Shown here: positions 57,110-64,000 of the stretch, piece after piece
Numbering within the stretch: the stretch's first letter is position 1
Layout: each line of letters begins with the position of its first letter
Assembly (NCBI GenBank): GCA_943736015.1
Contig: OX031058.1
Coordinates: 17,261,001-17,325,000, forward strand
Length of the DNA: 64,000 nucleotides
Origin: Tridacna crocea
Taxonomy: Eukaryota > Mollusca > Bivalvia > Cardiida > Cardiidae
Reading direction: 5' to 3'
Program-made: the position numbers and the translations under genes
The notes under the pieces: generated by a model
Told to the model about the DNA's origin: nothing
Databases searched by the model: none
Seen by the model: only the letters and a program-made list of their open reading frames with translations

Positions 57110-57523
57110 TATAGAGGACATTTGTATTTTTCGGAGAAAGATCGAAAGTTATTTCATTGAGTGAATACCATATGTAAAATATAACCGATGAATTAAATTT
57201 CGATCTTTCACCGAAAAAAAAAAATACTCTATTTATTTCATGCTTTTTAACCCTTTCTGGGAGGAGCTTTATCAAAATCCAGTATAGTTCTTTTCCGTTA
57301 TTCCCCATGGCATACACCTCCCGCATAGCAACGCATTACATTATTACGTCAAGCGCAAGAAATGTAAGGTAAATGACGTCATATTTCCATCTGGTTGTTA
57401 GGCACGCGCATTTTACCAAGGCAACAATAACATGAAAATCGGTATTGTCAATGGTGGTACCCGTGTCAGATCAAAAACTATTTTCATCGCTATTTCTCGA
57501 TATCCTACCGGAAAACATGAAAT
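57110..57523 (-). mobile_element. Dispersed repeat J, reverse copy
   Basis: Inverse of 11060-11518: GAGAAAGATCGAAAGTTATT at one end and TCGATATCCTACCGGAAAAC at the other. Confidence 0.65.
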
Positions 57524-57977
57524 AAAAGTTGTATAATCTTTCTTTCACAATCGATATATGATAAATATGCCGAGACTTAAGGAATAAATTGATAAATTGA
57601 AAAGAAAACAATTGTGATTAAATAGATTCAAACAATGAAATAGATTTATAAAATATATATTGAGCAATTACTATTCTTATCTAACAAACGTTAATTTGGT
57701 TTCCTTATAAAGAGGATCTATGGCACTCTCTTATAATTGACACCATCGGAACTATTTTTCCTGTCAAACGCTGTCACATCAGGTGTCACATCAGGTGTCA
57801 CTTAGCATCAGACGAGGTCAACAAGACCAATAACCCCACTCACCTCATACTGGCTATTCCCGATGTTTCCTCTTCAATACACTTCAAATGGCAGCAGACG
57901 ACACTGTCACGTTCTTTTATAGCGCCTGTGACATTGTCTAGGGACACGGGTTAACTGTCTTGCTTTAACCCTGTAAC

Positions 57978-58176
57978 CCTTTACTACCTTTACCAATTCC
58001 GAGTTTAAGCGACCCTGACGAAGCCTTGAAAACATTGTGGGAAAAGGAGAACACATTTTCTCCTTTTCCCACAGTGTTTTCTACACCATCAAGGTCTAGT
58101 TTCGTCATTTGATTAGTCGTCATCACATGCTCACAATTTGGACAAATCTATAATTTTGTCGTTTGGGTTAAAGGGT
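57978..58176. mobile_element. TTAA-MITE family A with shortened palindrome
   Basis: The hairpin centre AATGCTGGTTACCAGC is deleted, leaving GGAGAACACATTTTCTCC. Ends CCCTTTACTACC and TTTGGGTTAAAGGG. Confidence 0.75.
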
Positions 58177-58599
58177 TGGATGTTAAATAGGCCTTTGATG
58201 TTCTATTGGTCTATCACGGAACTCTAAAATTGGCCTTGGTCGATCATCGAACCAAGCAGGGGTTTTCAAGTGAACGCAATTACATGGTTGAACCCTAATT
58301 ATACAGAGACTAGAATCTGAAGTTGGTTTACATGTATGTAATCAATGCACCCGTATGAGGAATGCACTCGTATAAGACACTTGCATGTACGGGGAAACAA
58401 TTTTCACATTTACAACACCAATAGCTCTGTTTCCCTGAAAGAAAAAATAACACAACACACTCCCTCCATCCATGGATGTTTTCTTCAAATCAGAACCAAA
58501 AGACCAAAAAAATGTCACCATAGTGATATGTGCAGAAATAGACTGGAATGGCAAACCTTACTCAAATTCATGTTTTGTTTTTCTTTGGGCATAAATGCA

Positions 58600-59200
58600 A
58601 TTCATAAGTGGATGACCACCTGGGGAAACCAATTTACGATTCTAGTCTATGTATCAAAATCGTCTGTGTTTGAGAGTTTCTGCCATGTCATTATAGGTTC
58701 AAAGCTCACAATGTCTATTTGGAAGATATTCATGGCCACTGCCTTGTCAGGTAAAGTAAAAACTACTGCAACAGGAAAAAAGGGTTGATAAATGATGATA
58801 AAGTCAGATTTCCAGTGCTAGTCTGTGTATCGATGCCATCTGTGTTCCAGAGAACAAATCATATCATTTAACCCTTTACTCCATAGATACTCATTTCTAC
58901 GCATTGCTTGTAGGAGCCTTTGGAAAACATTGTAGCAAAAGGTGAAATTGCTCGTGACGAGCAATTTCACCTTTTGCCACAATGTTTTCTATGCTATCAA
59001 AAGTTGTCATATACACATAAGAAAGGGCTTCATCTTTGCTGTTATTTAGGGTCAATTAGAGATACCATAGAAATGCCTTATGGGGTAAAGGGTTAAGGCT
59101 CAAGACTCATTATGTTCATTTGGTACAATTCAGAGCCTCAGCCTGGCTAGGCAAAGTTATTTTGAGTAAAGATTACTGTTTAAAAGAGAAAGGATTAATA
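58600..59200. repeat. Two diverged tandem units of about 190 bp, the second split by MITE B
   Basis: CTAGTCTATGTATCAAAATC with ATTATAGGTTCAAAGCTCAC in unit one matches CTAGTCTGTGTATCGATGCC with GGCTCAAGACTCA in unit two. The family B MITE sits where unit one reads ATTATAGG. No gene. Confidence 0.6.
58868..59096. mobile_element. TTAA-MITE family B, copy 2
   Basis: TTAA at 58868-58871 and 59093-59096, ends CCCTTTACTCCATAG and GGGGTAAAGGG, perfect centre TTGCTCGTGACGAGCAA. Confidence 0.85.
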
Positions 59201-59780
59201 AATTAAGATAAGTCCAAATGAGATACATTAATATACATGTACATTTTTAACGCAAAATTCTTTCATTTGCGCACAATAAATGTAAAAACCTGTATTGAGC
59301 GTGCTAAATGCACAAATATGCATGCTGTATGTAGATTTAAACAGTAAAGAAAGGAGATAGTTTGAACAAATTTAGGTTTTTTTTTTTAATCTTACTTTTT
59401 ATGTAGTTATCACAGGCTATTGTAAAAATTTCCACAGTTATAGTATTTATAATTCTGGATAATAAAAATGGTACCTTTTCGTGCTTATTTCTTAAGAAAA
59501 CAGTGATGAATAAACAATAAGCTGTGGTGGGGCCCTCTGCTGCTCCGAAACAATCGAATTATACCTAGAGATCTCAGAATCCTATCTACCCTTATACTAT
59601 AGTATTTTGCAAATAACTCATAGAAATACAATAAAACGTCTGTGGGGAAAAAGAGAATTATGAAAATGTCGGAAGACATCGTTGGTCTCAGTGAAGTAGA
59701 GACGTTACTTATAAGGCTCAATCTCTTCTTTCCCGCAATTTTTACGAAAGCAGAAATAGCTAGGTATCAATGCTACATCG

Positions 59781-60008
59781 TTTATCCCATTACCACACAA
59801 TCCTTACTTTTGACGCCCCTGAGAAAGAAGCCTTTTGAAAACACTGTAGGGAAAAGAGAAAATGCTGGTAACCAGCTTTTTCTCCTTTTCCCACAGTGTT
59901 TTCTACCCTTCCCAGAACAAATTTCAATGTTTCAGTCACCTTTATTTTGTTGTCTGCAAATGCTTCAATTTGAAACAGTCTAAAATATTGTTGTGTGGTA
60001 ATGAGTTA
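59781..60008. mobile_element. TTAA-MITE family A
   Basis: Ends TTTATCCCATTACCACAC and GTGTGGTAATGAGTTA. Target copies are mutated. Centre GCTGGTAACCAGC with one decayed arm base. Confidence 0.8.
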
Positions 60009-61315
60009 TATTACCGTTTAGTTATTAGATTTACAACATGACAAAAGAAAACCAACATGTACAGTATGGATATTTCTGGTATACTGTACTCCATTAAAGG
60101 TGCAGTCTTAAGATTTTATTCAATTGGATGGTTGTTTTGCACTTCTATGAGCTCAGTCTGTTTTTCATGAGATCAGATATGACATCATTGCTCTCATGAA
60201 TCTGAATACGATCAAAAATATATCTTTAAACTACAGTTTGATTTAAAAGTCTGAATAGGATTATGAATATGCTCGGGAGGTCTTTTGTCTGCGTATGCAT
60301 ATGCAACTGACTTAATTTTGTACAAAAAGGTAGGTATATCAGGAGGGTAGCTTTTTTTTTTTGAGAGGGTGAGATTGGGGATATAGGCCTACATGTATAC
60401 GACTTCAGGCATTTTTGAGCCTCAATAGTCGGCTTTGCCTTTGGAGAAAATAATTTGATTAAAAAAAAGTTTCATGCTGTATGGCCCATGCGAGTCGAGT
60501 ACCACAGAGTCAAAGCGATTGAAGTCTCCGTCTTTTTGTTTCAAAATCTAACAAAACTAAACGTTTTCTTAACGTAATCCCGTTCTTTTTTTCATTATAT
60601 CTTAATAAGATATCGAGTGAGAAAAAAATCTGTGCTTTTTTTCAGACGAGTCTTTAAACCTGGTAAAAAATGACTAACATCGAAAGTTTTCTTTCCATTT
60701 AAAACAAAAACTAAAACCTCAAGGGTACATATTAATCCTTGAGTTAATTCAAACGTTTAGGACAGTAATCAAGTTACCTCGCCTCTAACGTCAGACCGGA
60801 AACGTCAACCACTCCCAGTTCGATATCGCTTTTCGGGAGACTTGTTCTTGAGTTTTGTCATTCGATTAACGCAGAAATGAGGTAACTCATCTGGGATTCT
60901 AATTTAATTAACTCTGCAGTTCCTCCGCTAACAAACAAACAAATTAATCTCTAATCGAAATGTAAAAGTAGAATTCCGTCATACGTTAAGTTATATTGAC
61001 ACATAATTCTGAATCATTTAACGGTGTTGATCCAACATCAGATCGCACAAAATCAGACAGGCATAATATCAAAAATATCAAAAATAACATATTTGCAAAG
61101 CTCGGATGATCCGTTGTTCAGGTCAAGTTACATGAGTAGCCGAGTAGTGACGAGTGAATAAAACAAGTTTGGTTTTTATCATCATAGTTCTTAGTCATGG
61201 TTTCAGATGTGTCGTATTGCTTTAAAAACAGTGTAACATGTGCAAGTGTAACATATTCGTGTATTTACATTAGCTGCGTCCCCTCCAAAGGTGTTTGGGG
61301 CAATTGTCTTCGGTT
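60009..61315. other. Non-genic
   Basis: No gene, repeat copy or splice-flanked ORF recognised. Confidence 0.45.
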
Positions 61316-61316
61316 T

Positions 61317-61585
61317 GCCGGCTCGGGTGGCTCAGTGGTGAGTGTGTCGAACTCATGACCTGTTGATTGCGAGTTCTATATCCAATTGAAGCGAACTTTC
61401 TTTCCGGCGCATTTTCACCTCTCACATCTGCTGAAGCATGTGAGAAAAGTAGTTGGTGGCTTTGGAAAGAAAGTTGTGTTAGTACAGGTGGGAGAAAGCC
61501 AGGAAACACATGTGCGTCACCGACCGTCTTGATATGACCTTAGCTGTTAAAGTGGCATTAAACCCCAATACAACCAACATTTTCG
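61317..61585 (+). repeat. tRNA-derived SINE-1
   Basis: Head with box A GGTGGCTCAGTGGTGAG and a weaker box B (GCGAGTTCTATATCC), body with GTGAGAAAAGTAGTTGGTGG and GGAGAAAGCCAGGAAACAC, and end GGCATTAAACCCCAATACAA, a typical molluscan SINE end from general knowledge. Single copy here. Confidence 0.75.
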
Positions 61586-62997
61586 GTTTGCGTTCAAATA
61601 CTTATATCAATACCCGGAAAATAAACAACAATTCTCCTTAATTGGAGAGATCAACAATGGTGAGTTTAACAGGCAGACTGCAACAAAATTTGCTACCTAA
61701 ATCCATTTTTTCTTGCGAAATTGTTCTGATATGCAGTTTGTATCGTCATGGTTTTATAAATAAAGCAAAAAATAAAAAAACCGAAACAGGAAATTGACGT
61801 GGTTTTAATCTTATACATGACGAATTTCAGAAATGATTTGTTATATTAATCTGCCATGGTTGCAAATGAACAGTCCAAAAATTGTAATTCTTTATTACGC
61901 AAATATGTATGAATATAAGCAAAAGAATAGATAAGAAAAATTTCGTGAAAAACGAAAAAGAAGATCTCTGGATAAGATCATGTGACTTGAAAACGCGGCA
62001 AGGTCAAATGACCGGCATATAAAGCATAATAAGTTTCAACGGGGCGGCTTTTTTCCCCTTTTTGTTTACATGTACCAAAATGATATACATGTATTACAGA
62101 AATTAAAAGCCAATGAATTATTTCAGAACATTGATGCTGACCTCTCCTGGCTTCTTCTGTATAGAAGCCTACTTGTTCTTAAACTGTTCACCACCGTTAT
62201 TATAAGTTACATGATGGTTTCGTAATTAGCACAACTTGGTTCGATTTCCGCTTTTGGCTATTCTTAACCGGCAGTGCATTGTTAAAAGAGCCCAAGTGCA
62301 GTAGGCCACTAATGCATCTAAGTATAGTCAAAATATTTTGGAAAACGACATAAAACTTGATCTAACCCTTGCAAATCGATACAAATTTGGAACTGTCGAA
62401 ATAGATAGTATTTGCTTACAACAAAAAATAGCTTGTTTGAAAGGATTTGCATTTAACATGGTAGAAAACATTGTGGAACAACAGCATCGCAAAGCGGCGC
62501 ATATACGCTGGGGGCTTGTCAGTGAAATTACGGTATTCGAATTTTTAAGTCACGTGCACAACTACACATCGTAGAAGTTTATTGTGGTAGTCTAAGTTTG
62601 AACTTACTCCGATAACAAGCACTCAATGCTGTAAAAATGACGATCATAGAGAATTAAGTCAAAGACAGAACGAGGTAGAGTTACAAGTCTTGCGCACTAT
62701 ACTTCCACATATTGCAACAAATAAGCATGACATATTTCAAGTAATTCCTACTTAGGATGACAAAGTTAAGCTCGGGATAAGCCAGAATTGCTATAAAATG
62801 AAGCACAAAGGGGAACACGTCCTGTCATCGACGGGCGTATGAAAAGAAGCAAAGGCTAATCATCAGCATTTTCTCCTTTTCATGTAAAATGTTTTCAAAA
62901 GCCATTATTAACAAGATCAGTTTTCTGCAAGCTATGGATTGCCTGGTGCAGTTTTAAACAAAACGAACAAATGTACTGAGTTAAGAGTTAAGAGTTA
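61586..62997. other. Non-genic with decayed MITE pieces
   Basis: Diverged family A pieces at about 62365-62475 and 62840-62960. No gene. Confidence 0.45.
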
Positions 62998-63128
62998 AAC
63001 ATATTTATTTTACATCGATTGAGAAACAAGTTCTTACAACTTATACTAATCTCTCTCAATTCTGCTTCCTGTGAATTACACCAGTACTCGCGCCGAATGT
63101 GTGGGCCAATGAAAAATCCCAAAGTTGA
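62998..63128 (-). repeat. SINE-2, 3' part
   Basis: Inverse orientation: TTTTACATCGATTGAGAAAC to GGGCCAATGAAAAATCCCAA, matching 39585-39705. The tRNA-like head is missing. Confidence 0.65.
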
Positions 63129-63146
63129 AAAATGTATTGACTAAAC

Positions 63147-63246
63147 CATCGAGGTCCGTAACTTGACTCCCATCACACATAGACCAATATTATAAACGTT
63201 TATAATATTGGTCTATGGGTGGTGGGAGTCAAATTACGGACCCCTA
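63147..63246. mobile_element. Fold-back element
   Basis: GGTCCGTAACTTGACTCCCA with ATAGACCAATATTATAAACG inverted as TTATAATATTGGTCTAT, GGGAGTCAAATTACGGACC. Near-perfect hairpin, single copy in the window. Confidence 0.85.
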
Positions 63247-64000
63247 TGATACAAAGTTATAAAATGGACAATGGTAAGTGGATTTTATCCGAAAATCGAC
63301 AACAAACTTCTAAAAAATAAAATCCCAGTTGCTCATGAAGCCACAGCTCGCTTATATGATTGAATTATTATTCCCTAGTATGTCTCTAAACAGATCAATC
63401 ATTCGCCTTGACATTGCTGTAAATGAACATTTCTATCCAGGTTAATCAGGTCCATAAAAAACAAAAATACACCAACTCCGGTTCTTCCGTGAAAAATCGG
63501 ATCTTGTGTATTAAGAACATATGGTGTCCGCGGCTCACGTTGATCATATTTCGACTCTGGCATTTTCTGGCAATTAATATGGCTAACGTTATTGAGAGTT
63601 TTATGCTGAAAATCAACAGTTCCTCTTAAATACCAAATAAATAGAACTAGATATATTTTTCATTGCACTCGTATTAATTAAGGAGTCATATTCAATAAAA
63701 AAAAGTGCAATTCTAGATGTTTCAATTTAAGGAGTGGTCGTTTTAAATTGGTAACGCCGTCTATTTACATTACAACAGATCATGACGTTCAAAGTCACAG
63801 ACACTTAAAGATCAAATGCTATACCTGTAATTGTCAAACATAGAGCTTGTCCGAGCTACAACTCCTACATTTAACGATGAATTTAAGGTAAGACCTGTGT
63901 AATGTACTTCCGGTGAAAATTCTAAACGGTTGATAATTAAGGATAAATAAGAATTTATGCAGAAATAATATTTTTGCACATTTCTAACGGATCAGAAATT
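63247..64000. other. Non-genic right edge
   Basis: Nothing recognised. Confidence 0.4.

Noticed and set aside
58345..58788. 147-codon plus-strand ORF, and a 70-codon minus-strand ORF over the same place
   Set aside because: No domain, signal or splice context; the region includes a diverged tandem repeat also seen after the MITE at 58868.
14657..59983. Evenly recurring palindromes as a CRISPR-like or regulatory array
   Set aside because: Spacing is irregular, copies carry TTAA target duplications and arms; they are dispersed MITEs in a eukaryotic genome.

Overview
This is eukaryotic, AT-rich, gene-poor and very repeat-rich DNA. Exons are separated by introns with GT/AG borders. The repeats point to a bivalve mollusc: an element with a 145-bp internal tandem array, subterminal GCTCACCTGAG repeats and a 3' hairpin followed by CTTGT; tRNA-derived SINEs; a LINE tail with AATAAAGTCATTTGA; and many palindromic MITEs. 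I cannot name the species.

Layout. 1-1810 is a 156-bp tandem array cut by the window edge. A tandem segmental duplication follows: unit 1 at about 2285-22530 and unit 2 at about 26045-39285. Each unit carries one copy of a three-exon gene for a secreted or membrane protein with a somatomedin-B-like domain and a cysteine-rich ectodomain like those of molluscan Methuselah/secretin-like receptors. Both copies end in a hydrophobic tail where the first transmembrane helix would start. Gene 2 (27581-32901) is clean, with 623 codons. Gene 1 (4009-13337) has a 2.3-kb Helentron/HINE-like element inside exon 2. That element carries a GT donor and an AG acceptor near its two ends, both in phase 0, so splicing it out would restore a 635-codon reading frame. 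Unit 1 is longer mainly because of later insertions (this element, a LINE, several MITEs). Unit 2 has its own insertions (a Tc1 remnant, a mariner-derived fold-back).

Between and after the units lie a THAP-domain exon (24.1-24.5 kb, minus), a small secreted precursor with an eclosion-hormone-like cysteine pattern, a KR site and a C-terminal FGKR amidation signal (45.5-45.9 kb, minus), an unrecognised ORF with one in-frame stop (46.7-47.06 kb, minus), a 41-bp minisatellite, and a long tract of MITEs. The commonest MITE is a 230-bp family with TTAA target duplications and a strongly conserved central 43-bp palindrome. From 60.0 to 64.0 kb there is no convincing gene, only a SINE and a few hairpins.

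The two duplicated units act as each other's empty-site controls, so insertions can be dated as before or after the duplication. All coordinates of diverged repeats are approximate because they were read by eye.
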